A stretch of 64,000 nucleotides of DNA from Chaetomium olivaceum. Taxonomy: Eukaryota > Ascomycota > Sordariomycetes > Sordariales > Chaetomiaceae. Positions 22,899 through 34,711 of the stretch are shown here, in pieces. The notes beneath the pieces are model-generated. The model did not search any database, was not told the origin of the DNA, and saw only the letters and a program-made list of their open reading frames with translations. Location of the stretch: the NCBI GenBank assembly GCA_039881045.1, contig JAYWVB010000045.1, positions 1 to 64,000 on the forward strand, read 5' to 3'. Both the position numbers and the translations under genes were made by a program. Positions within the stretch are counted from its first letter, which is position 1; each line of letters begins with the position of its first letter.

Positions 22899-22906
22899 CC
22901 GCGGAG
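22899..22906 (-). promoter_or_regulatory. NirA/NIT4-like site (CTCCGCGG)
   Basis: The minus strand reads CTCCGCGG, matching the published NirA consensus CTCCGHGG and resembling the NIT4 palindrome TCCGCGGA. It lies ~735 bases upstream of the nitrite reductase ATG and ~55 bases from the GATA cluster, the arrangement expected for nitrate induction together with nitrogen derepression. Confidence 0.5.
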
Positions 22907-23460
22907 AAAGACCGGGCTAGACCTTATCTTGCCTTACGTGGTGTGTTTCCAAAAATCTCTCTTGTGGCCTTGTGGCCTGGTGGCCCTGTGTAGCCTAGGT
23001 AGATTTTTATTCTTCAGGTACCCGTTTCCCGGCAGTCACACCGTGGCCAAGACCACGCATCATTTTTCTTGGGGGTTCCCGAGCAGAGATGGGGGTCCAC
23101 CTGCTTTGGACGCCTGCTACCTGCCAGCTTTCTCGAATACCACCGCTCTTTCTCGGGACAAACCGGCGACCGACTTGAATCAGGTCGTTTCCATAAATTA
23201 CTCAGTGGTCGGATCTAGTCAGCCACATTCGAGTCTCGCCACAAAACCGAGAAACCTCCTGATGGTGGTAGTGGTGGTGGATGATTTGGACCCACTCGGC
23301 ATCCGGCATCGCCATCGCCTCCCTGGGTCCAGCTCCGGCTTGGCCCGGCACTTGTGTGGCCGTTTTTCGGTTCCCTGAGCTGCTGCTTCGAGTGAGCTGC
23401 ATTGTGTTGCATAGTCTCTTAGAGCCGCAGTCCGACTGATTGATTCCGGCGTTTGCGACC

Positions 23461-23497
23461 TTTTTTTTTTTTATTTTTTTTTTTATTTATATTTTTT
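23461..23497. repeat. Poly-T / low-complexity tract
   Basis: A 37-base stretch made almost only of T with a few A. It lies in non-coding DNA and is a likely nucleosome-poor or sequencing-unstable spot. Confidence 0.8.
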
Positions 23498-24382
23498 ACC
23501 ATCCGCTGCCCGAGCCGCTCTCCCGAACACTGCCGCGGCTGCTCGAGTTCGTTCAGGCCGAGCCTGTGCGAGCCCATCTTTACCCCCTGGATAGCAGCGG
23601 CCGGCTTGTTTCCGCAACTGTGCTCGGAGATGTTCTAGTTTCAGGACATAACATAGTAGCAGCCGTGGGATGGGCCATCCACAAGTCAGGCCATCTCCTG
23701 GCTCCAGCAGGGCACCTGGGTAGCACCGTTCCCGTGTCCGCTATACCCGGGGATAGGATGTGTGTGTTCAGAGTGGCTTTAACTCGCTCATATAAGTCCC
23801 TTCGCTTGTGCTACACATGTACACGCTTCCTCCCGCCCGACAAGCTTTTCACGCGAATTCTTAATCTCGGTCCCGGCAGTACTTCAACAGCGACGGCACG
23901 AGCCCGTGGGGTTTACATGAGGAGGACGCGTGGATCGGCACATGGATACGGATATCCGGCCGGTGGTGGTTACACGAAGCCAACGGTCCAAAGCACATCT
24001 GTCCACTGCCCAGGGTGTCCTGTCCTGCCGTGGCTTGCATTTTTAAGGGGAAAAGAAGTGTATACAATCTCTCAACTTAGGAGACCGGTATGTACATGTA
24101 TGTATGTACAAACTGATAAAAGTAACAAACGAAGAAAAGAACAGAACCAGGGCCAGTTGGCCACAACCACAGTTGCCGTAAAGCTGGGTATTACACCACT
24201 CTCCCTCTCCACTCCACAGCTGGGTATCCAACGCAGCCCCTTGACCACCTACACACACTCCCCTTCCAGCACAACCAACCCCCTAGCCAACCTCCCTAAC
24301 TAATACCTCAACACAACCCCCCTCGTCCGCCTCACGCACACACTATGCAACCAATCCCTTGCCCCCATGCTGCTGTTACTCT

Positions 24383-27300
24383 TCACGCTCGCACGCACAG
24401 CTGCACTCCACATCCCATCCCGCACCACCACCACCACCCCCCGGACGACGCAGCAAAGGGGTCCTCCCCGCGCTCAATCGCCGCAATCCGCGCCAGGATC
24501 TCCTGCATCTCCATCATCTCCTGCATCGCCTTCCTCCGCCGCGCCCGTGCAGCCGCCGCGAACCCGTCCTCGCCATCCACTAGAGACGCGGAGGGAGGGG
24601 GGCGCTGGTGACCGTTGCTCCAGACCACAAGCCAGAGTCCGAGGAGCGGCGGGGTGTTGCGCCCGCTGCCCAGAGTTGCTGCCGTTCTTGTTGTTGTTGC
24701 TTGCTCGTGATGCGGCCGCTGCCGGGGGCGGGTGTGGTGCAGACGCTGTGGAGCCAATCGTGGTTTGTCTTTTGTTGCTGTTGAGCCGCGGCGGCACGCT
24801 GGCCAGTCCACATCTCCGCGCGCCGCTCGATGGGCGCGGGTTGGGTGGATGAGGGTTGCCGGCGGCGGTTGTTCCTGCTTCCGGAGCGTCCTGTCGGGAG
24901 CAGGGAAACGGCCAGAGAGGCGGTTGCCGGCCATAGGTGAACAGCTGAGGCGGAACGGCTGGTGGTGCTGGGACGGTGAGCAGCCCAGAGCCGTTTGCTC
25001 ACGCTGCGGCCGTGAGTTGAAGGCGAGGTGGGGGCGGAGATGCATACACTGTGCAACCAATCCTGCTTCGTCGCCTGTTGAGGAGATGCAGTGTTCTTGT
25101 TCCACGTTTTTGACCCACGGGGCACCTTGGCAATTGTCGTGGAGGGTTCTTGCCGCCGGCGATTCCTCCTGCTCTGGACGGGGTGGATGGCGTCCTCATC
25201 CTCTTCCGAGGACGATTCTGATGATGGATAGCCGGCCATAGGTGTCCAGAGACCAGTGGGTGAAAGGGTGCCGCTGCCGGAACGACGGGAAGAGGCCCAG
25301 AGCTGTTTGCTCGCGCTGCGGGTGGTGATTGAGGCCGAGACCCGAGCCGGTGCGCACACGCTGTGCAACCAATCTTGACTTTTGGCTTGCCGAGGAGACA
25401 CAGTGCTCTTAGTCCACATTTCCGTCCCCTTCAGCACCGTCGTCGTCGGCGGGAGGGCTTCTTGTTGACGATGATTCCTCTTAGGAGCGTGATACGCGGC
25501 GTCCTCCTCCGAGGGTGGCTCAGACGATTGATGGCTAGCGATGGGCATCCAGAGACCGCTCGTTGAAACTGCAGGTTGGGACTGAGGCATCCACAAGTGG
25601 CGGGCGCCCTTGGCTTGGCCAGCAACCGAAGAAGACGGCGCACGGGGTTCGGACTTGCTTTTCACCTCAAGCGTCGCCACCTCAACCGAAGCAGCAACAG
25701 CAACAGGCGGTTCGGGGACAGGCTGGGGTAGTTGAACTGGGGCCGGCGCGAAGACCAACGACTGCCGAATGCGCAAGCTCAGCCTCCTCTGCAAATCCTG
25801 CACAGTGTCGAAGCCCGTCATCTCCTCCTCGACCGCCGTTACCGGTTCCGGAGGGGCAGCAGCAGCCATGCTCGTTCGCCGGCGATACTCGGCCTGCGCG
25901 GTGCGCTCCGCAAACATGCGCTCCTGCTCGAGCGCCTCGATCTGCGCTTGGATGGCACTGTTGTGGTAGACTGTTGGTTGTAACATCATCGGGACTGCCG
26001 ATGGCGCGTTGTCTGAAGAGTGCATCTCTGTACCAACCTCTTGGTGCTCAATCGCGCGGACCTCGTCCTTGTGCTGGGCCCGGCCGCGGCTTCGTGAATC
26101 GGACGGCGAAGGGTGTAGTTCCTTAGCCACGTAGCCCGGAAGGGCTGGGTGGATGGCCTCTTCGGGACGAGTGATGGCCTGGGAGCCAAAGAAGACGGGG
26201 GTGGCGGACGGCAGGGTTAAAGACCGGCGACTTTTGACGGGCAGACAGTGAAATGGCTTCTTGGAGTGCGGCTTCCCACTCGGCCGGCGTGGCAGTGGTG
26301 CGACTGGACTTCTTGCGACGCGGGTAGCTGGCTGTGATGGCTTCATTCAGAGCCGCTTTCCAGTCCTCGGGGGAAGCCTGCTGTCGTTGAAGCCTGCTTC
26401 CCCGGTGCTTTGTCTTCACCCCTACGATCCAGTTCCGCCCACTCTTCCTTTTGGCACCCTCAGAGACCCAGAGATTGGCTGACACCAACTGTTCGAGGGG
26501 CTTCTGCTCAGCCGGGCGTGACTTCCGGCTCATGTACATGGCAGCCGGATCCTCGAGCGTGCCACGGACCTCGGATCGACGAGCCTCAAATACGAATAAG
26601 CCTCCCGGTGCAGAAAACTTATCCGCTTGGCTGTGCGGGCGCCACAAGCCGGCTGATTCTTTCTTTTGAACAGCCGCGGCGGTTTGGACTTCAGCGGTGT
26701 TACGTGGCATCTGAGACATCTCGGGTTCTGGTGTCTCCTGGGAAATAACGGCCGCGCGCGGCTGTTCAGAGCGGCCTTGGGGTTGGCCGGCAGGCCAATT
26801 CTGATGGCTTGCTTGGGTGCAGTCTTGGACTCCAGGGCATCTTCGAGCATCAGCAGAGCCGAGCTCTCCAACGTAGCCGAGTCACGTTGCTGCTCAACAA
26901 ACACCTCCAGGGGTTCAGCTAGGCCGATGACGATCGACTGGCCTTCCTCGTCCGAGGACAACTCGTCGATATAGTCGTCCACGACTGAGTCAGATGGAGG
27001 CGGCAGCAAGCTGTTCCTCGACGGCACTTCATCGGTCTTCAAGAGGCTTGCAATCTCCCAGAGTGTTGTCTCGTCAAACCCATCATCGCTTTCTCCCTCG
27101 TCGGAGTCCATGCCCATGATATCGTCCTCCTCGTCGTAGTCGTCAAAGAACGAGGAAGAGTATTCGCCCGAATCCGGCTGCCTTGAGCGGCCTGCCATAC
27201 TCATAGACGGAGTACCTGACGACATGGTACCAGGCATGGCCATGAACACACTCGGGCGTGGTTGGACGCTGGCCGTGTCGGACTTCTCGCCCCACGGGAA

Positions 27301-30300
27301 CTGGAAGATGCCGAGAGTCCCGCGCTTGTCCGGCAGAGGCTTTGGGCTCTCGAGAATATCTGGGAGCAGCGTCACGCGCTTGTTGCGGCGGGGAGGCCGT
27401 TGAGTTACTGGACGTGGGGGCTTTTGGGAGGCGGGCTCCGACTTGAAGGGCGCGCGCACCAGTGGTTGGGCGGGAGGCGCTGCTGAAGCCCAGAGAGGGC
27501 GCCAAAGGCCCGAGACTGCCCGGTTTGCGGTGTTGTACGGCTTGCGCCAGAGCTGAGTGCTCTGAATTTGAAGAGGCGCCCATTCCTTTCTCTGTGCCGG
27601 GCGGACCGACAGCGCTGGAAGCGGGGCATCGATTTCCGTGTCAAGCTTCGAAGTAGATGCCCAAAGGAAGCTCGTCGGAGCGACCTCCTTTGATGCTGGT
27701 GTCCAGAGTGAGGCTAGCTTTCGGTGCGGTTCTGATGGCTGCTCAATCATAATAACCTCCTCATCAAAGCTTGGAAGAGGCGGGACCTCAGAGTCGTTCG
27801 AGTCCGGGGGTGTAGGACTAGCAAGTTGAGCCCTCGACAGTTGCAAGACATTGACGTTGCTGGCGCGGAGAAGGCGCGCGTCCATGTAGTCCATCTGCGC
27901 TTCCGTCAACCGCTTCTGCCACTTGCTCAGCTGCGGGCTCACCGAGTTCCGTACTGGCGGCTCGGGGACAATGGGTTTGAGATTGTTTTGCATCTGAGCA
28001 AGACGGGAGGCTCGACGTTCGGCTCCGATGCTCTTTCTGGTCACCTCACGAGCCACGTTGATAGTGCTAGCTACAGAGGCGTGGCGGGAGTCACGGCCCG
28101 CCGGCGAGAGAGTCTGCATGCTGGACAGAGAATCACGGCCAATGTCATGCTTGATCTCCTCCCAGTGCTCCTCCTGTTGACCCATCTCCCGTTCGAGATC
28201 CTCAAGAAGCGCTATCCGCCGCGACGCACTCTCTGGGGTGGCCTGTTCAAGCTCGTCAAGCTTCCTTAATTGCGCCTGAATTTGCTGAATGGCTTGCCCA
28301 GGGGACTCGAGCGGGGAAGGCTCGACTTGAACGGCAAGAATCTTCCTAGTTGAGAGAGTGTGCAGCGGCAGAGGCGCCGGAGGGGGCATCTTCCTGGCCT
28401 TGACCTTCTTCTCTCTGTCCGAGAAGGTCGGGCACACATCACCCACACGTCGGTGCCAAGTAGGCAGTTCTGGGCTTGCCACGGCTTCAACTTCCGGAGC
28501 CATCGGGCTTTGGAGGTTGGATTGCCCAAGACTGGCGGTATCGAGCATAATTGGCAATGTCTCCCGGTTGCTGTTGTCAGCAAACGAGAGCTCCGATCCT
28601 CTAATGTCCTGACGGCCAGGCATCCGAACTGACGACGGCAGGCCGAGTCGCTGCATGACGGGAACACCAATGGCAACCTCCGGAGTGTTCATCGAGCTCC
28701 AATTCGTCCCGTCGTCTTCAGAACGGTCGTATGTTGTCTCTGTCCAGGCGGATGCGCGGACTGGAACGTCAGGGATAACCGGGGACGACCCGCGCTTCAC
28801 GCCGGCTTCCTTCGCCCGTGGGCGATTGACCTCCTCCTCAAAAGCGTGGAGCCAAGCGCTTCCGGCTTCACCTACGGTATTCATCGTCTTTCCGGCCTTG
28901 CGTGGGATCTCGTCGACTTCCAGAACACTTTCAGTACGAGTAGATGCTTGCGTCGTCCGGTTAGAACGCTGGCGGTCATACGGCTCACTTGGCGATGAGT
29001 CGACATCCCAATATGATGCAGGAATGGGCGGGACATCGGGGAGAGAAGATCGGCGCTTGATGGCGTTCGAGCTCGGTGGACTTGGGAACATAAGTGTAAC
29101 CTTCTCTTGGAAGGTCATGCTCTTGGTGTTGTTGGGGTGCGGTCTGGCTCCCACCGTCGCGCTCCTAGGCAAGACGGGGAGAGGCGGAAGCGTCGTGGGG
29201 CTACCGGGCGACGGAGCAAGAAGAGACTTCCTCGCCATCAGAGACCCGCCAGACTTGGTTCGACGGTGGTTAAGCGCAGGGCTGGACTGTGCTGACGAGT
29301 CTGACGGCTTCCGTGGGATCGGACGCGGCCGGTTAACGACTGACCGCGAAGTCCCGGGAGTCTCGGCAACGGGGGCTGGCTTCGAGGGGTGGCCTGCGGT
29401 TTTGATGATAGCCTCAACCATGGCTGGGTCGTTGTATTCGATGTTGTTGACGAACAGGATGGTCCGGTGCTGCGATCCCGGCTCTTCAGCGACTGCGAGA
29501 CCCCGTGCTCTTGGGTTCGAGGGCAGACCAATCGTCGGGCGCCTCTGGAGAGGAGTCTTGGTCGGTTCAGGAGGCGGCGTTGTCGGCGACGGGGGTAGCA
29601 TCCTCGAAGGGCGGATATTCGGCCTCGGGAGAGATTGTTGCCTTGTCAACGAGGTGTTTTGCGCGGACTGAGACTCGGCTTCGGATTCCATAGTCCGCGC
29701 CGGTGATGCTTGCCGTGTCTGTACCATCTCCTCCTGCAACGATGGCCGGGGTGACCTCCGACGGGTTTCCTCTCCACCCGGAGACAGTTGGGCAGACGTG
29801 GTTACCGCGACGGCCGCATCCTGTGGCTGAAGGGCGCCGGGGAAAAGGCTTTCTCGAATAGACGCAGAAGCAACTTCTTTCCTCTTGAGGCTAACCCCAC
29901 GCTTCAACGCTTCCTCTGGCGTTAAGTCCATCGATGGCCGTGCAGCAGGGCGACTGGCCGCCGCGCTGTCCTCCTCGTGCATCCTGGCTCTTCTCTCCTA
30001 TCCGCTACCGCAGCCTCTTTGAGATCCATCACGGCAATTTTGCTCCAAGGGTTCCGGCCGTCATTTTGTTGGAGAATTGGGTGGCTGATGGTCATCTTGC
30101 CTTTCGTGGGGTGGAACAAATTCGTCTTATTGGCGATGCTGGCTGGGAGCGGCGGCATTGGCTCGGTACGTGCGCCTTCGATCCCGAAGTCGAACCCAAC
30201 ACTCGTTTCATCTTTGACTCTCGGTGCGTCTCTCGGGTTGACGAATGTTCTAGAGGACCGAATAGCCGCTTCTTTGAGGTCTTCAAAACGGGTCGGCGGA

Positions 30301-31321
30301 TAATCAGTGTCGGATGTCGAAATGTCGCGGCTGATGTTGATCCGTCTTGGTGATGGTGCCTCTGGCGGGCGAGAGCCTGTTGCCCTTGAGGTGAGTAAAG
30401 TTCCAGCACCACTTGCCACAAAAACTACAGTTATGTTAGCTCGAGCAAAGTAGAACAAGGAGGAGGCAGGCAGCGTACTAATCACAACCAGCAGGCCACC
30501 GGCCGGAAGCGCGGTCCTGGTAGCCAGGACCAGGGACTCAAAGCCAAGAAGCATCGGCACACTCGTCTATCGTCTTGTTAGACCTGCCATGAGAGACATC
30601 ACGACACAGAACGTACCCCTGTCCAGAATACCAAACCCAGCAGCACGGCCATCAGCGCTCTAGCCCGGTCGGCGCCAACCCCTTTGCCATCGCGGTTTTC
30701 CTTGGCCGCCCCTCCCGTCGAGTAGGCCCTGATGATGAGGAGGAAAACGATGACTCCATCCAAAGCTGCCACCAAGATGCCAACAGGAAGCGCAGACGTG
30801 GTGGCAACACAAAAGTCGTCAGTCTGCGGCCGGGTGAAGCCGATAAAGACAGCCCCGGCGAGGAACCTGACCAAGACCAAGATCTGGGGTATCAGCTGGG
30901 TGAGTGAGATCTTCGTGCCATTGTTGTTATTCAGAGCCCATAGGAGGAACTGCTCGACCGAGAAACGGGCGAATTGGTCGAACGTGGTAGAAAATATAAT
31001 GCCGATTTGGCAGGGCATCGACGACGTCGAGATGTCGAGAAGGACTGTTATAAAATCGATTTGGGCCCACAGGGCCGCACTTAGAAGAAAAAGAACGAGG
31101 ACCAGCCTCTGGCTGTCCCGAAATATGGCGGAGAGGCCATACCCCTTAACGTAGAGAACGAGAGCCGCGGACGACGCGTTCAACACGATCCCGCTACACC
31201 GATACGTTAGCCAAAGCCCATGATCCCAACGCACTACTCGTCGGGTCTATCCAGCATGAGGTGTGAATACTGACAACAAGAAAGCGGCGACGAGGGCCTG
31301 CGTCGCACCCTCGACCGCCAT
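24383..31321 (-). CDS. Seven-helix membrane protein with very long disordered tail carrying Leu-Trp repeats
   Basis: Not recognised as a named family. Four 5' exons (31321-31275, 31193-30617, 30566-30479, and from 30424) encode about seven hydrophobic helices, for example ALVLYVKGYGL, LVLVLFLLSAALWAQ, GILVAALDGVIVFLLII and VLLGLVFWTG. A cytoplasmic-looking tail follows (EDLKEAAIRSSRTF, MDLKEAAVADR). A one-base change at 29997-29998 joins this to the next ORF through ADRERRARMHEED, so I model one gene. The tail of ~1,900 residues is Ser/Pro/Arg-rich with acidic patches and at least 14 Leu-Trp motifs. Further one-base breaks lie near 26770, at 26232-26235 and at 24597-24602. The last segment ends with a charged helix (RRRKAMQEMMEMQEILARIAAIERGEDPF). 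If the fusion is wrong, there are two genes, 31321-29922 and 29982-24383. About 2,250 residues when joined. Confidence 0.6.
24600..25600 (-). repeat. Three-copy protein repeat with WLHSVC and LW motifs
   Basis: Within the tail of the long membrane gene, three units of about 100 codons repeat the order: LW-P, SSE-SEED acidic patch, RN-RRQE basic patch, MW or TW, SP-QA, DWLHSVC, SxSK-LWA. The copies differ by many substitutions, so the duplication is not recent. Confidence 0.7.
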
Positions 31322-33386
31322 GTTGGCGTCGGCTTGAGAAAAGAACAAGTGAGAAGAGAAGGGAAACCAGCCCAGTCAATGGGGCAAATTAAAGAAAAAG
31401 AATAGTTTCAAGAAAATGAACGTATCATAGTGGAAGGTCCCCGTAGGTCACGTCGTGATGTTGTGATCAGACGGCCATCCCAAAAACAACACCAAACAAT
31501 AAGAAGGCCGAGGAGAGAATCTTGAGATCTGGGGTTGACACGGACAGAGCGAATCCACAACGATCCGAGACGAGGCAGTTCGTTGTGGAGAGACAGGAGG
31601 GTAAAAGCGGTGGCGCCAAGAAGAATCTCGTCGGGTAACAGAGAAGGGAGGCGAGTATCGCAACACAGGGTCTCCCCCGAGAGTCGGCTCCATCCTGGTG
31701 GTCGTCTGCTTCACGAAGTTCAGGTCCAGACAGGACAAGCGGTCGATCACTCAAACAAGTACCCTGCTCCCGCCGTTCATGCAAAGAAGAGGCAAAGTCG
31801 AGGATTGGACGACAAGCAAGGCTGACAAGGCCATTGCTCGGCGGTTGCATCCTGACCCCAGTTCATGGTGTTTCACTTGAAACCTGAGGTGTTACATCTC
31901 GCACGGACTGCCGCGCAGAACTTTCCCAACGTGTGAGCAGCCGCCGTCTTCGAGTGTAACTAGAGACAATCCGGCCTCGTTTAAAAAGACCCGCTTCACC
32001 TCTCTGCCTCATGGTTGTAGTGCCGGGTGACGAATGGTTCGTCTGTACACATGAGGCAGGCGAGTGTGACCGTCTCCAAATCGCACTGTCACGCCTTGCC
32101 CGGTGTTGAAACAAGGTGGTCAACCCAGCTAAGTTTAGAGACTGCAACCGCGGTGTAGCAATGATGCAGCAGCGCATCTATGTATACATATCTCTCTGCC
32201 AATTTCATGACGCGTCGGTGGGCGGCCACGGTTGGGTGTGAGAGGTGCGATAGCGAATCATCAGATGACGCCGATGCGAGGTTGCCTGTGACATTATCGG
32301 TAACAAGCATATTGCAGGGAAACAAAGATGTCTGAGTACAGATTACATGGGCCGATATGAAAATTCAGCATTTGACCGTGACAGTATGGAGCCAAAGGTA
32401 GCTGATGGACTCCTTCAAATGAGTCAATGGGGAAGAAGTTGTAGGTTCAAGTTGTTAATGGTGAGTGACAACTGCGACCTCCCTTCCTTTCAATTGCACT
32501 TTCCATCCAGGGGTGGCCCGTGCTCCACTCCTTTCGGTGGGCAAAAAATTGCACCATTTTTCCCCATCTCGAAACATTTTCCCCCTGCCAAGAACGCCCA
32601 CCTCAAATCACGAGCAATCCAAAGTTCAATTCATCAGTTCCGCACATGAACAGCAACTACGTAATATTCCGTAGTTACTACTCTATTTCCTTGAAGGCAG
32701 AAGGATGGCCGTTGATCCTAGGTTTACCCGTTCTTGCCTAGGTATATGTAGTAACGGCTTCGGCTCGTTTAAAACAGAACTTGAAGCGTCTCGCCTCGTC
32801 TCAATCGCCAACAGCCGCGAGCCGATGTAGCCGGAGGATTGGGCCGTCTTCATGTCAATTTGACGGTTGACCCAGCGTTCAACCGTCCATGCGTGTTCTT
32901 TACCCCGAATATCGGCGTTTTCCATTTGATACGACTGCCGAAACTCGGGGAAGTGGTGTGCAAGTAGGAAGTACACTGCGTATGCCTACTGGATTAGGTA
33001 GGTAGGTAAGGAATATCCTGTGGGGTAAGACCCCGGCCTTCGTCCCCTCTCCGGGCCGACCGACATAGAACAGTCATCGGAAGGGCGTGATGTGTTGAGC
33101 ACGTATCCGTATTAGTAGAGTCGTGCGTTTGGAGGCGAAGACGGGGCATGCTCGGCATGCCGAGAGGGGTATACCCGTAGGACGGTTGTCATCGGGATCG
33201 GCCTCGGGCACCGGCCAATCCGGTCGGCCTCCATCCCGGGTGTAGTATCTGTCTGACTCTTTGATTCTGACTCACCAATTTCTTATAAGTTCATTAGACA
33301 AACAACTCCCTGGTCAGAAAAACATCAACGTGATTTTGTATCTCTTAGTAGCCGGCCCCTAAACCGCCCAAGCAGCCCTCGTCACA
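31322..33386. other. Intergenic region of ~2 kb between divergent genes
   Basis: Upstream region of the long membrane gene (-) and of the flavin split-barrel gene (+). Short ORFs are present; one at 32683-32976 (-) has fairly natural composition but no start context, domain or splice support, so it is not called. Confidence 0.45.
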
Positions 33387-34476
33387 ATGCCTCTCCGCGA
33401 GCTCCAGTACCCGACCGAGCCTTATAGCAAGGTTAACCGACTCAAGGATCGGGGTGAGCTCCGCCGCTTTTGGAGTTGAGAATTCAAGTCTGACCAACTC
33501 CCAGCGGACTATGCTCTGGAGACCATTCATCAAATCGTCAACTCGTGCCCTATGCTTCATGTCTCCTTTCAACCGGCCAATAGCCCCTTTCCGGCGGTTC
33601 TACCTATGATCGGCCAGATGGGCTCGTTTGAGCGGCCCAGTGCTGACCTGGGTGATGTGTTGGACTTGTATCTTCACGGGTTAGTGATTTCTCGTCTGAG
33701 TTGGGCTGTGGCCCATCAGCCGTCCTTCTGTTTGCCACAAATTATCCTTTTATCATCACTAACACTGCCCACCCCAAAGCTACGTCTCCTCCCGCATGAT
33801 GAATACCGCCCGCTCTGCCGATTCCCAAGAGGAGGGCATCCCCATGACCATCGCCGCCTCCCACCTCGACGGCCTAGTCCTCTCACTCACGCCCAACAGC
33901 CGTGAGTACCAACATCACTAACCTACCACTCAACCCCTCTCCCCGCCCCCCCTTCCCCCTTGTCTCCTCACCACTTTACCAAACAAACCCCAAATAGCTA
34001 ACCAACCCCCCACCCTCCCCCCGCGCATCAGATAGCTACAACTACCGCAGCGCCATCCTCTTCGGGCACGCCACCCTCGTAACCGACCCCTCCGAGAGGC
34101 TATACGCCATGGAGCTCATCACCAACAGCATTGTGCCCGGCCGGTGGGAGAACACCCGGGTGCCCCCCAACGCGGCCGAGCTGCAAAGCACCAGCGTGCT
34201 GCGCGTGCGCATCGCCACGGGCAGCGCCAAGATCCGCACGGGCGAGCCGCACGACGAGAAGGCGGATATGCAGGATGAGGGGTTGTTGGACAGGGTGTGG
34301 ACCGGGGTGGTGCCGGTTTATACGGTGAGGGGGGAGCCGCTGGCGGGGGGGTATAATGGGTGGGGGAGGTGCCGGGGTACTTGGAGGGGTGGAGGGCGGA
34401 GGTGAATCGGGAGGCGGAGGAGTACGCGACGGAGGCGGTGAAGAGGGAGGTGGTGGCTAAGAAGGGGGGGGAGTGA
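33387..34476 (+). CDS. FMN-binding split-barrel protein (pyridoxamine 5'-phosphate oxidase-like)
   Basis: Small flavin-nucleotide-binding protein, related to bacterial 5-nitroimidazole-reductase-like proteins; the substrate is unknown. Four exons: 33387-33453, 33505-33679, 33780-33901 and 34032-34476, with introns of 51, 100 and 130 nt. The protein begins PLRELQYPTEPYSKVNRLKDR, shortened here to its key pattern: a short lead, a Tyr-Ala-Leu-Glu helix, then split-barrel strands MLHVSFQ, PAVLPMIGQMG, LYLHGYVSSRMM, LVLSLT and YRSAILFGHATLV, and the late VPGRWENTR loop. A one-base frame break lies at 34358-34360 in a G run: adding one G gives GYNGVGEVPGYLEGW and extends the reading to the stop at 34476. 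Length then is ~265 residues, normal for fungal members. Confidence 0.8.
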
Positions 34477-34711
34477 GGTTGTGTTGTGTGGCTGGGTGGA
34501 ATGATATGAACGGCGTGTTGAGAAATCGTCAGTGCATATTGCCAAACCAACTACTGCAAGAAAATCCGGTGTTCAACACCTGTATATACAATCCAACCTC
34601 CAGCTATTCGGCGCCTATCCAACATGTTTTCCCCAGTTGATCATCCACAACCCCATACAATGAACTCTCTCTCTTCACTCCCGGGTACATCCACGTCCTG
34701 TAAATAGAGGC

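Larger units (their letters stand above)
22166..24382. other. Upstream region of nitrite reductase and downstream region of the long membrane gene
   Basis: About 2.2 kb without a convincing gene. It carries the putative nitrogen-control sites listed separately and a long T-rich tract at 23461-23497. An ORF at 23440-24303 (+) starts in that T tract, has no family features and unnatural composition, and was not accepted. Confidence 0.5.

Noticed and set aside
23440..24303. Plus-strand ORF of 287 codons
   Set aside because: Begins in a poly-T tract and shows no domain, no natural composition and no splice pattern.
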